Of a stretch of DNA of 64,000 bases, positions 38,331-50,179 are shown one piece after another. The translations under genes were made by a program, and so were the position numbers. The DNA comes from Onchocerca volvulus. Lineage: Eukaryota > Nematoda > Chromadorea > Rhabditida > Onchocercidae. The notes below the pieces were generated by a model. It did not search any database and was not told the DNA's origin. It saw only the letters and a program-made list of their open reading frames with translations. Location: positions 186,001 to 250,000 of the forward strand of contig HG738138.1 in the NCBI GenBank assembly GCA_000499405.2. Reading direction: 5' to 3'. Positions within the stretch are counted from its first letter, which is position 1; each line of letters begins with the position of its first letter.

Positions 38331-41300
38331 AATATGCGGCTATGCGAAGTTGATTAAAAAGATTCACCTTCACATGGCTTCATCATTATTCCTTTGCATT
38401 TCTCTTTTTGTATAAAAGTATGAAGAGATCTCTTCGATGTTGATGTTGTCATGATTCATAAATGTATTGATCTGTTCATCGATGAAATCAATCCAAGTTA
38501 CCGTATCGAATTTCTTTTAATTAATGAGCTAAAACTCTGCTTGATCCAATTTAATGCTTGATCCAGTGACAAGAGTTAAATATTTTTCAAGTTCACATCA
38601 CAACACAATCACCAATCTCTGATCATTCTTCTTGAAAAAAAAAAAATCCAATTTTTTCTCGAAATTTCTTTTTCAACTAATTTCGCTGTCGTTGTGCATT
38701 CATTCTGTTGAGACGCAGCATTGTCGCGCTGAGCTGTTTATCTTATATGTTGGAAAATGTGTGATGAGTATTATACAATGCAACTTTGAAACGCTACTTG
38801 CATGTAATGATACATTTCGAGAGTGGAACTCCCGAATGACAGGATCGGATGTATTTTCCAGAATTATCCATTAACTTATCGCCGTACCATTAAATTCAAC
38901 AGCATACGGCAATTCGATTGTATGAGCTCTCTCAATATCACAGAGCAAACACATGCACTAAAACCTTCACATCAGTTCGTTTTTACTCATACTTCTTTCG
39001 TATCACCATCACATTGTCAAGAACAGCGACCGCTAATTGTTGTTTTGATGGTATTGAATTGTATCTTCTGCTCTGCTATCGATGTTTCAATCATTTCAAG
39101 TGGCACCAGTACTTCTATTTTGATCTTCTTGACTTTGGGATGATCATTACTTAATATAAATTACATTCATAATATTTTTCAATACTGATAAGCTATGTAT
39201 CATCAAATTTCTCCAATGAACTTACTGGATCAAGCAATAAAACATGATTATGGACAAGAATTTATAGTAGGACAGTTCGCGTTTTATCATATCCTAACTC
39301 TGTGGAATCTCCGAAAAACAGGGATGAATGCATTTCTTCCCGTTCCTCATCCAGGCCAACTAATTAACATTTGGTTCAAAACAACACAATAAACTTATGG
39401 CAAATGTCGGTTATCCGTTTTGATGGGAAGTTTTCCTTTTTCTCACCTGAAAAGGAATGCATATTTTTGAAATCATGTTTCTCAATCGCTTATATTTCGT
39501 CCGGTAGCTAGAATGGTATAATCATGTGCAGCACCTGCCGAAGTATCGTTTCGACGTGTTCTTGAACTCTCCTTGATGTACGTCCATATTTTTTTGAAAC
39601 TGGTTTAAATGGGATACTTCTTACTTCCTTTATTGGTTCTTCGTGTAAATTACTCACCGATAATGAAAGCATACCCACTGATAGGAAAACAGTTCCACCC
39701 ATTCACCCACTGATAAGAAAATCGTGATCCATTCATGCTTGGGAAAGTGTTTTTCAAACTCGATCTCGAAAATTTCAATATATCTATAATGATCAAAATG
39801 TGTATGCATGTGTATTTATATGTGTGCATGTGTGTATACTTTCTGATGTGTTTTTTATGCTTGATTGCTTTCTGAAATGTGTCAGTTTCTGTGGATCACA
39901 AAAGAGAATTAAACAATCTCACAAAAATTTCAAAAACAAACTTCTTAAATTTGTTCACTATGATGCATATTTTTGCGACCAATACTGAATTTCTAATACG
40001 GTAACTTTGATTAAACGAGCTAGTTTTGATTGAATGTTGCTATTATACTGGCCTTCCAATATTTTCATACTTGCCATGTAAGAGATATGATTATGTTATC
40101 TCTCAGTGGTCATGTTAATCTCCTAAATTCAATTTAATTATGTAATTTTTTCTATATCGTAATTGTTCGGAAATTCTAAGAATTTTGAAGTAAAATATCA
40201 AAATTTGACCACTTTACAGTATAGATTGGCTGTATTGATCTGAATCAGTTCTAATCATATTCTTTCCATTCAAATATTTCTTTCTAAACAACAACGTTTA
40301 TTCTATGAGGTTTCATCAGAGCTGCATAATATACTCATTCGTCATTATAACTTTGCTATTTTCCACAACCGTTGTGTTCAACACGCAATACAAAGTTTTC
40401 TAAAAACTTCCGAAAAATTTAATCAAACTTGACTTCATTGTCTGTGCATCCCTTTCACAGCATGTCACTCAATTTCTTCCTCATTTATCCCCTTTTTACA
40501 TCATCCAGAAAAATTCCATCGCAAGTGTCCGAAACATAATTGACGTTAATTCAAACTGCAATACAACTATCGCTACGTAACGCCTACAAGATTCCTAATG
40601 ACCATTCATGAACATTGAATGTCATACTCTGTTCTCATTTTCTTCCTTTTGTAGCAAATGCGTTAATTTCTATGCTCCTCCTGTTGACATAAAATAGTAT
40701 TTGTCGTTTGTATTTAACAGAAAGCATTTTTTTATAAATGTCCTTCTTCGTTTTCGTTTTCAAATTAATTCTATATTTAAAACTTCTTGGACTCACACTT
40801 TTCGAATTTTGTTGCGTGGAAAAATTAATTCCTTGCTTCTTTTTAATAATTTTGAAACTGAAATGTAATTTTTTTTTTCCAAATGATCCCATTAAAAGAC
40901 CAGCTAGCAAATAATAGATTAAAAAACAAAAATTAAAATGTATCAAATAGCCGTCAATACTATATTAGTAGCAAATAATGGAATTGTAATGATGAGCAGC
41001 ATAAATCAATCTGAAAGGAAACCATTTCAACTACGATTTAAAATGAATTCAGATTGAAACTTCGGATTTGCCGTTTATTTTTAGTAAATTTCAATTTTGA
41101 TCTCCGAAAAGATTCCGTATCTAAAACATAGCACATTTAGACTTTGGTTTTCGCATGCGATCAATCAGCAGTCAAAATTTTTCATACTACAAAGTTCAAG
41201 AAAATTGCTGAAGTGAAAGATTCCTCATATATCGAAGTATTTTAATATCAATATTACTCCATTATTTCAAAGATAGATTGACCAGTGCGAATGTTATCCG

Positions 41301-41462
41301 ATCAGATCGTATCAAGAGTATTCGCTATACCCGAACTTTATTTAATTAATTTTTATCGAACTTGTTATTAGCAGTAGTATTATGACGCTATTTGATACAT
41401 TTTCTAATGTTTCAATTTTAATTTATTTTAAATCGCGGTTGAAATGATTTCCTTTCAGACTT
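38331..41462. other. Intergenic with weak coding signals
   Basis: 38,632-38,872 (plus) is open and reads like a small cysteine-containing secreted segment (CHSVETQHC.. with Cys spaced 11, 7 and 9), but it starts at TTG and has no clear splice partners. 39,508-39,702 (minus) begins ATG with a hydrophobic 15-codon segment followed by a textbook donor GTGAGTAATT. 40,635-40,946 (minus) is a basic 103-codon frame with a TTG start. None reaches gene status. Confidence 0.35.
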
Positions 41463-41601
41463 ATGCCATTCATCATCATAATCCAATTATTCGCTATTAC
41501 TACTACAATATTGACGGTATTTGTAGCAACTGATGAGGGAAAATTTCAACAATGGAGTTGGAATAAAATTTGCGGCGCTGCTATATGTTCGTTTTCTTTT
41601 C
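41463..41601 (+). CDS. Candidate first exon of a small secreted protein, rest not found
   Basis: TTTCCTTTCAG ends 2 nt before the ATG at 41,463, which is a good trans-splice acceptor. The frame opens with a signal-peptide-like stretch (MPFIIIIQLFAITTTILTVF), then DEGKFQQWSWNKICG and CAIC-type cysteines. A plausible donor (TTTTC|GTATTT) is at 41,602. A Helitron fragment begins ~55 bp downstream, and no later exon could be recognised, so the gene may be broken or the frame fortuitous. Confidence 0.3.
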
Positions 41602-41654
41602 GTATTTTTCATTTATCAATCCTAGAGCGGCCACGTTTTAGTCCAAAAGTTCTT

Positions 41655-41795
41655 GAATACGAACCTTATCTACATAAAAACATGCGCCTCTTTGATTGCA
41701 GCGTTACATCAAAATTTTGATTCGATCGGTGAAGAATTTGAAATGCTGTATGGCAAGAAACAACGAACATTTACAATTTTATTAATATAGAAGAT
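41655..41795 (+). mobile_element. Helitron scrap (3' subterminal region)
   Basis: Matches the segment shared by Helitron-1 (26,880-27,050) and Helitron-2 (38,080-38,250): ACATAAAAACATGCGC, a TCAAAATTTTGA-type core, GAACATT, and a final TTATTAATATAG. The terminal hairpin is lost. This is the third copy of the family in the window. Confidence 0.65.
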
Positions 41796-43741
41796 AATCA
41801 GTACTTCCTACTCATTTACACTAAAAGTTTCTGGGAAAGGCAGATGATGCCAACCATCAAACAATTTGGCTTAATGATTACATCATCAGTCTCCAAAATG
41901 TACGATACTACCTCCTCAGGTACCTGAAAAACTCACCACATCTCACAATGCTTCAACTCTAACCATTATACCTCTTGGCAGCAAATCGAATTAATTGTAC
42001 GAATTAATTTTAGCGAAATTTTAAAAGCAATTGGCTCTAAAGATTTGTTCTTTTAGAGGCAGACTGCATGATTTTTATTTTTGCCCCAAAAACAATCATT
42101 CTGCACCAATAAACAGACAGAAAAATTATTCATTTCTTATGGAGTCTTGTAAAGGGAAGATTGAAGTAAAGCTTGCATGAAGATATGAATATCGGAGAGC
42201 CGTTTGGAAGATGAAGAATCATATAGCATTTAAGGCTTGGAAGGATAGCACTTCATTACTATAATTGTTTTAGAGCCTTGCATAACGAATGCTGTTTGCA
42301 TTTGCAAATCTGGCTGTTTGTCGTAATCTGGGAGTTTTAATATCCCACACGATCCCACACGGTCTCACGTGATCCCACGCGTACGATAAGTAGCATCACA
42401 TCACATTTATTCAATTCTTTAAATCACTTTTTTAAGCATTGTTGACTATGATTCTTTTTATATGGTTGGAGTTACTATTTTTTTCTTTTTTTTTTTTTTT
42501 GAGATATGTTCATTTGTTGGGTTTTGTTTTTCAAAAGACAAAAAAACAAAAAAAAAAGGCAAAAAACAAGAAACAAAAAAGACAAAAAACAAAAACAAAT
42601 ACAAAAAAATAAATCTTTTTTTTTTTTGAAAATTTGTTCTCTCTGGTATTGTTAATCCACTAATTAATACATCGGCATTCATCTACTAAAATGCAAGGGT
42701 CTTGTGTTTATTGCTTATTGAATTAAATTTTTGTCGAGATTATTAAAGACATCAGTTGCTTTGTTGAAATTAATCCAGAAGATAAGAAGTTCTTGTACAT
42801 TATCTGAAGTTGTCTTTTAAAGAAAAATCTACATATTGTAACCACACACTAAATCAATAAAGTAGCAAAACAAATTTATAAGCGAAAAATGGAGTAATCT
42901 GAGATTAAAACGTAGTGCAGCGAAATAACAATTTTAAATTTCAAAGATTCTCCATCCACCTGATCAGCCAGCAGAGAAAACATAATTTAACGAACATTTC
43001 GTAGAAATCGGCATTACAGCACAATGTTCCGGGATATAGTATGAAATGACGTAGGTACAGTACAATAATGATAGTAATAATAATACAAACGGGAACATAG
43101 AAAGAAAACATATGTGCAAATGTAATACCCGATGTATTTTTGCAATTACTGACTTGAGAAGTTAAATTGACAGAGTTTTTATGATAAAATATGCCATTTA
43201 TTGTATGAATAGTACGTGAGGTACCGAATAAACAATGGCCGTATTTGAAAATCCGAATTCATAAGTTTTGTGGATCGATCAGAACAAATACAAAGCAAAA
43301 ACAGTAAGAAAGAGAAGAAATATTCAGAAAAAAAACTACGATGAAAATTATTATAAAAACATAGATCAAATCTGGTTGAATTATGAATTTGTTCCTTCCG
43401 GAAAGGATTTTGCATTACAGAGTAAAGAGCGGTTACAATCAAAAATGTTCATATCTCATAAAGAATTCGGTAAGTTAAGCAAGCACCTTCAAGTCATCCT
43501 AAACACAATACCTCTGTCAATCAATGGCAAATGGTTCTGTAGACAAAAAAAAAAAAGAAAAGGAGAAAAAATTAAAAGTAATTCTATTCACTACATATTT
43601 CATCGTAAAATTCCAGGATATTGATGAAAATACTACTTGATCTCGAAAATAGAAGCCAAAATAAACAAGGTTTCAGCCAAGAGTCAATTTTTTCACAAAA
43701 ATTGCATCTGAAGCTCAATGTTGAATATCACCTTCAATATG
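41796..43741. other. Intergenic with one possible exon
   Basis: A cluster of 10-11 bp GC-rich units (GATCCCACACG and variants) lies at 42,343-42,384. A poly-T/A low-complexity stretch is at 42,478-42,625. At 43,268-43,469 (plus) a 67-codon open stretch reading NIDQIWLNYEFVPSGKDFAL ends at a strong donor (TTCG|GTAAGTTAAG). No start codon or partner exon is convincing, so it is left as a possible exon only. Confidence 0.35.
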
Positions 43742-46700
43742 CTATAACAGTACGATGAAGGCTGTAAGTGGTACCATCAACGTTAATGTTGGTACACTGA
43801 TAGATGTTCCTTTGGGTTTTGGTTCTGGTTCGGACAAGGAACTTGGCTTATCTTTTGCAATTCCCGATTCTGATTCCGCTTTCAACTGATTTTCATGCTC
43901 TTCAGGCTCTGGAATAGATACTACACTGCCATTGTCTATTGGATGCAAACCGATAACTAAGCCGCCATGTCCATCTCCAAAACCTATAAATTGAAAATGA
44001 AGCAAGAGAAAGTAATTTCTAGTAAGCAGTGAGATTATGAAAGATATACAGTTACTTTTGATACATTGCGTATTTTTCAAACAACGAATTGTTATCTGTC
44101 TTCCTTTTTTTAATAAAAGCTCTCCAATCACTATGAATTTCTCCGCTACCGACCAAGTGAACCCTGGTCATGAAATTATATTCGGGATTCCCGAATTAGC
44201 TACCAGTGCCAACTGGTTCACTATTCACTTCAATTCATTCGTTTGTTAAATAATTGTGATTCGTATCGTCTGATCTCAAGATCTCAAACAACTAATAATC
44301 TGCAGAATTTGCTAGTGTTTCCCGAAATATCTGCGCTTTTCTCCATATTCAAACTCACCCAATGCATTCTGGCAATGAAACATTCATTTTTGAGGACTAA
44401 TTTTGAATTTTGTCTGAATCAGTAATTGATTTTTTAATCTATAATTAATTAACCATCGGTCAATATGATAGGCAGAATAAAAGTCAACCCGCAAGGTTGT
44501 GGGAGATTTGGAGTAACTTACGCAAATAAGTTATCACTAATCCAAAAAGTCTTTATAAGAAATATTGACTTTTTTCATAAAAGCTATAAAAGAAACCTTA
44601 CCTGCATCAGCAGGATTCCCGGGAACACAGTTATAAGTACTGCCAATTCTCAAAGTATATAGTCCTTCCTTGCATTCACAGATATCATTTCGACACACTG
44701 AATCCAGCAAGCATTCCTTACCATTTGAGCAGTCACCACCTAAGATTTTAATGATTCCAAACTTCAGCTTATCAGATAACACTATAAAATCATGGAAAAT
44801 ACAAACCTGGGAATGCAAATTGAGTCGTACTCAATATTTCAGATAATGAATCCGTATTAGTAGTGCTTTCACGAAGTTTTGGTATTTCGGACCTAAATTT
44901 ATATAAAATTTTATGATTTTCTATTATTGATTTCTGAGTCCTTAGTTTGGAATGAAACTTCTTGATCTTTAAAAAAGATATTTAGAAAACCATCAAAAGA
45001 CGAAAGGAAATGATACTCCGCAAATGGTTTTCCAATTCCATCCCATCCAATATAAACGTGTTCCTTGGCGTTCTGTTCCTCAAGCCAACTTATCAGAGGT
45101 TGATAATATTCCAACATGGCACTTGCATCAACTTCTCTACTACCTGTTATTTTTTAATTAAGTTTTTTTTTTGGTTTTGTTTTATGTCCAACATTCACTA
45201 CAATCTATCCATAAGTGAGGATTTCTTGAGGCAGAATTCAGAAAGAGCACACACATTAAATGATAAAAATATCATTTTAAAGCTAGATGAATTCAGGAAA
45301 ATAACAAGATTTACCATTCCACTTTATTAATTAATCATATTTCTTGATTAATATCTGGTTGCATCAGAATGAAAATTTAACAATTAAAGCTTTACACAAG
45401 ACTGACACACATAGTGATTCTGATATAAAGTGATGTTAAGTTGTACGATAATCATAATACGCACCGAAGTATTCGTAAGAATCTAGATTACTGTAATTTG
45501 TAATCTCACAAATTAATGATTTTATGAATCGAAAAATCATTTTTTAGAAATTGTTTGCTTTGGCACCGATTCAAATGATTTTTCCATTTTTAAAATCCGC
45601 TTAATACAAGAAACCTGTAATAATTTCCAGTGCTTCTCGCCAAGTAATTGAGGAACCAAACGCCATCACTTTTTTGATTTTATCAATAACTGGACTGCGT
45701 TCTAATATACATCCGTTGCTCTGAAACACTTGCATATCATTATTTTCAAAAACAAAGGCTCTACTTTCATTTAGCATTAACTGCGAAGTGCATTTATTGA
45801 TCGGTTTTTGGAACCAAATTACAATGCGTTTTTGTAATTCAATATAATTATTCTTGATTCAGTCCAGTTTACTTTGATCCAATTAAATCCAGTTACTTCC
45901 CATTGTAACCATTCGACTTAGTTCAAACTGAAAATTTGAACTTTACCAAGTTTGTCGTACCACGACACAGAGCTTTTAGAATTTGAAACTGCATTATGTA
46001 GGCGAAAAAATGTTTAATTGCTGGAGCATGCGTTTGAGCAACAGCAGAAAATGCAATGGCGTCGAAATCAGTTGATTTTCGTTCCACAGGCGCTTTGATC
46101 CCTTGGAATAATTCGCTGAAAAAAATTGATTTTATTAAGGCCGAATATTCCTCCCAAAATTTACTACCAGTAAAAGGTTGAAATTTTCCAATATTTATCT
46201 TAGCTTTTTTATTGTAAATCTAAAAATTATTAAAGTCTTTTTTAACAAGTGGTCGATATTTTATGCACATTTTCTTCCTAATTTTAACAACAAACAGCTT
46301 GCCTTAGTTGCCACCAATCAGAGTTCCACGTTGCATTTGTTGAAGTGCCATCAAATATGTGAAATCGCCACATATCAACCGCAAAGTCAAAAGGTAATTT
46401 GACGAAATCTTCAAGTGCTTCCAGATATAAACGGTTAATAGTTTTTGAACGGCTAAATCCGGTTTCCGATGTTATTAGTTTCTGCAAAATTCCGAACATT
46501 TTGCAAATAAATAAGCTAAATTTTTTGTGTCTATTTAAATTTTTCCCTTTAAATTTGTCATAATCAATGTTCTTATATGGAGAAAAGAAAATGACCAACT
46601 GAAGAAGCCAGTTTAAATAATCATTTTAAACTCTTTAAACAATAATTACCATCATTTTCAAGTACTTCATATTTCGAGCATTAATTGCAAAAGCATTTGT

Positions 46701-49700
46701 CATAGCAGTCAGGAAGCTGGGATTTGTTGCTTCGCGAAACAGAAGTGGCTGATCACGACACAAGTAATAATAATATACGTGGACAAGTAATTTATGAGTT
46801 AATTTAAAATCCGGTAAATTAAGATGTGCGCATGCTTTTACCCTGAAAAATGAAAAATCACTGTACTTTCACGAAAAGTTGAACTAATCGGTAGAAGTTC
46901 AGCAACTAAAGTAAAAATTCACGGAAAAAAGTCCTTATGATAACTTTTATGCAACCATCCATCTCGCGCAATCACTTCAGAGAAACAAGCTTTCCGAACG
47001 ACTGGCCTTCTCTTCCTTTTGACTGACAAAAACTATACCTGTAATCATGCTGATCCCTCATATCGTAAGCTGCAGGTGGATGACAAAGCATATCTTTACT
47101 CCAAGTTCTCGTAAAAATGGACTTTGTCCAAAAACTTGATGGCAATTTGTCAAAACCAAGCTGCTTGAGAGTTTTATAAGCCTATAAATTGCAGCCTGAA
47201 CTTCTTTAACTAAGGGATGATCAAGTAATATTCAAATTTATTTCTCATTCTTTTCTCTCTCTGAACTTCAATCGTAAAAACCATTCTGATATTTCAGCAC
47301 CTGTTTAAACATATTTTTCACAGTGTAATTTAGTTTTTGGAAATTTTCCTGGACTTCTCTTGCAAGGTCATCCTCGTCCTGGAATGGCTTCGTATCCCAA
47401 TAGAAGGGGATCCAACTGTCACAAGCAATACTCTCTATAATAGTGCTCAAACTGCAGTCGAGTAAAATATTTTGCAAAGCTTTTCATTAGATCAATAGAA
47501 TGTTTTTAAAAAAATAACTTCTAAAGTCAATCAAGATCTAAAAAGAATTGTAAAGCAAGCATACTGAGCAAATGAGCTGGAATAGGGCCATCTCGCGTCA
47601 GACCAGATACATTTCTTAAGCCATATAGAGCGGGTATTTGACGTCTTACATACGCATGTAACTGAAATTCCAGTTAATATTTTACAGTTACTCACAAGTT
47701 GTCCATTTACCGCTTTTAAAACATAAACAATTTATTTGTTTATGTTTTCAGGGAAACAAAGTCACTTGTTAAACCTGTTTATAAAATGGATTAATTTGTT
47801 GGTATAACTTCTGCAAAAGAGCGACGATGTCACTTTGTTCGGCTTTTTCATGATGTGACACGAACAGTTCGTAAGGACTGCGCCACATGGCTCCTCCATC
47901 CGAAAAACCATTTAATTTAGCTCCTGTAAACGACTGAACATGACACAACCAGAGTTTTTCAAAACTTTTAAAAACCCAACATTTAGAAAGCTAAAATCCT
48001 TATTAATTAATAAAACTGAACAATACCTTTATTAATCAACTCAATGAGGCGTTTGTAAGAGGTAACGAGTTTTGGTCCCAGTGCATCACGTAATGCTGTC
48101 CAAAGGCGAAATGCTTTAGGGCCATCATTTTCATGAGCAATAATTGATACAATGTCGGAAACTCTTGAAACATACAAATATTTCTAAGACTATAATAAAA
48201 ATTTTGCGAAAATTTCGAAAAATTTTACACTCATTTCAAGTTACAGATGAAATGACCTTAAAGTTAAAAGATAAAGTTGTTTAAAATTAAAAAGCCGTGA
48301 TTCCTCTAAAATTTTTAAAGCTTTTTGATTATAATCATCTCTAAATTTCAGGTTGACGATTTCGAAATTCTTCAAAATTTTTGACTATCAAAAATATCTT
48401 AAACTAATAAACCTGTATGGACATATTGTTGTGTTATCCGTTTCACAAACCGAAGTTTCAGCATATGTTTTTGCTATCTAAAATAGATATGTAAGAGATA
48501 TTCTAGTGACAAGGACGAAACGAAATAGTTGACTTAAATAGTCTGACCAGCTTTTGAAGTTCACTGTATTCATTGAAGTCATTTTCATCCAAGGCGTTGA
48601 TGCCTTCGACCAAAAGCAGCTCAAATTGTCGTTTTAGCGATTTATCTTCAATTGCTGCTATGTAAAATTGCTTCGCTTGCTTCGAGCTACTTTTTACAAA
48701 TTTTCCCAGTATCTAAAATTAAAAATAGTAAAACTGAGTAAATCCGCTGCTCATAACATTTTCTTAGAATTTTTCAACATTGTCACACCGAATTATTTTG
48801 ATTGGGACAAATTTATATTTTGACCTTTTTATTTCTAATTTTAATTTACAAGTATTTATGCATTAGCATTACTCAATTTTTTACCGTTAAAATTCTAAGT
48901 AATTTGAATTATGAGCGAACCTCCTCAGCTTCATCAAGAAGCTGTTTAGTAAGATGCGATACTGATGTTACATAATTCCATCCAGCTAAAGCTACTTCGC
49001 GTAACACTTTCTGTGCCTCAACCGTATATCCATTCATCCATTCTTGGGCTTTCTTACTATCTCGTATTGAGCCTTCAGGCTAAAATCTATCAAATGGGAT
49101 GCGCAACAGTTTATTGATGACATTTAGTTTTGAATGGTATCAAATCAAAGTCTCAAAATTCTAGCTTCGCAGTGGTCAGAAACATTTTGAGACCAAAAAA
49201 AAAATTTTTAATTTGGATTTTAGAAATCCAGCGACTGAGCTTCTTCAATAATTCGCCCCGAAAAGGAAAATTCGAAACGAATTAAAAACCTCCAAGTTGT
49301 TAACATCCCAGTACTTGCTTGAATTGATCAATTTCAGAGCTTCTTTGTTGAGCTTCTCTTCCTTTCCATCTTCGGCAGTATCACTATTTAAGAAGCGATT
49401 AACAAGTTCCTCAATAGCTTCATTATCAATGGCACCTGGTTTCGACTGTAAATTTATACTTATCACTTTTGTATTGAATAATTTTGAATTGTGAAAAAGC
49501 CAAGGCAGATTAAAATAGTAGTTTAAGAAGTTTTTTTTGTATACTTTAGATAATATAAGACTCACGGAATCCGCACTACTACTCTCATCTTCTTCGTCGA
49601 TCCGCTCAATATCATCATCAAACGCATTACTTTGATCTGATGACGCAGGAGTAGCATTGCTTATGTTTGCTGTACTCGGTTCTGGAAATGATTGAGAATC

Positions 49701-50168
49701 TTCAGTATGGACTGTAAATTGTGAAATTTCAGCTGATTACATAACCAGGTGTGAAGAACTATCAGAAAACTGTCTAACAATTTTCTCAATGGCAGTTAGT
49801 ATAGACTGATGATAAAATTCTGTCTCAAGAGTAGCTGGATGAAAACTTTGCAATGATATAGTTTCTAATTCAAGTTTTGAATTTGGTTGAGGCAAAAACT
49901 CCGTGGATTGACTTGAGGATGATACTGTACCCTAAGAAGCTGGTGTGAATGGTTGCTTAACAATGGAATAAGTTCGAAAAACGTTTTTTGCTTTTGCTGC
50001 AGTTATTATCGGTACACTGTTCACCGTACTTTGCACTAATGTAGACCACATTGCAAAATTTTTGGACTCATTTTGTCCAGATGAGTTACCTTCATGTTGA
50101 GCATGGACATGAAACAGAACCACTGATGTTATCAAATGCAGACTCATCAATATCCTTCTTATCATCAT
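43742..50168 (-). CDS. acn-1: ACN-1-like protein: catalytically dead ACE family member with C-terminal Cys module, 20 exons
   Basis: ACE-family (M2) domain lacking peptidase residues; C. elegans acn-1 is needed for moulting. Exons: 50168-49983, 49931-49760, 49711-49566, 49445-49290, 49079-48921, 48712-48548, 48477-48413, 48163-48027, 47923-47775, 47661-47565, 47434-47301, 47181-47039, 46842-46650, 46481-46303, 46115-45947, 45720-45615, 45143-44991, 44920-44807, 44739-44602 and 43983-43742. They sum to 1000 codons plus TAG. Signal peptide ~1-23; Ser/Thr/acidic linker to ~165; M2 domain ~220-825 ([61 protein letters not shown]). The zinc site HExxH is KLLVH (587-591) and the third ligand Glu is Thr615. 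Residues 878-912 hold six cysteines resembling a nematode EB module. An acidic Pro/Ser stretch follows, then a hydrophobic C-terminus ([17 protein letters not shown]), as in GPI signals. The intron after 46,303 starts with GC. Exon 2/3 and 17/18 joins rest on phase alone. Confidence 0.93.
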
Positions 50169-50169
50169 A

Positions 50170-50179
50170 CTGCAATTAA
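50170..50179 (-). promoter_or_regulatory. Candidate spliced-leader acceptor of acn-1
   Basis: On the minus strand GTTAATTGCAG ends one nucleotide before the tandem ATGATG start at 50,168. There is no upstream exon frame. The very short leader is typical of trans-spliced nematode mRNAs. Inferred. Confidence 0.5.

Noticed and set aside
40635..40946. 103-codon basic frame with hydrophobic start
   Set aside because: It begins with TTG, lacks an acceptor or promoter context, and is low-complexity.
44911..45117. Extension of the ACE-domain exon to a stop near 44,911
   Set aside because: A 70-nt GT-AG intron (44,921-44,990) joins the exon in phase to the next open exon; read-through would end the protein early. 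RNA data could reverse this.
49932..49934. In-frame TAG between acn-1 exon 1 sequence and the following open frame, suggesting a premature stop
   Set aside because: A 51-nt GT-AG intron (49,932-49,982) removes it and keeps phase 0, so a stop mutation need not be invoked.
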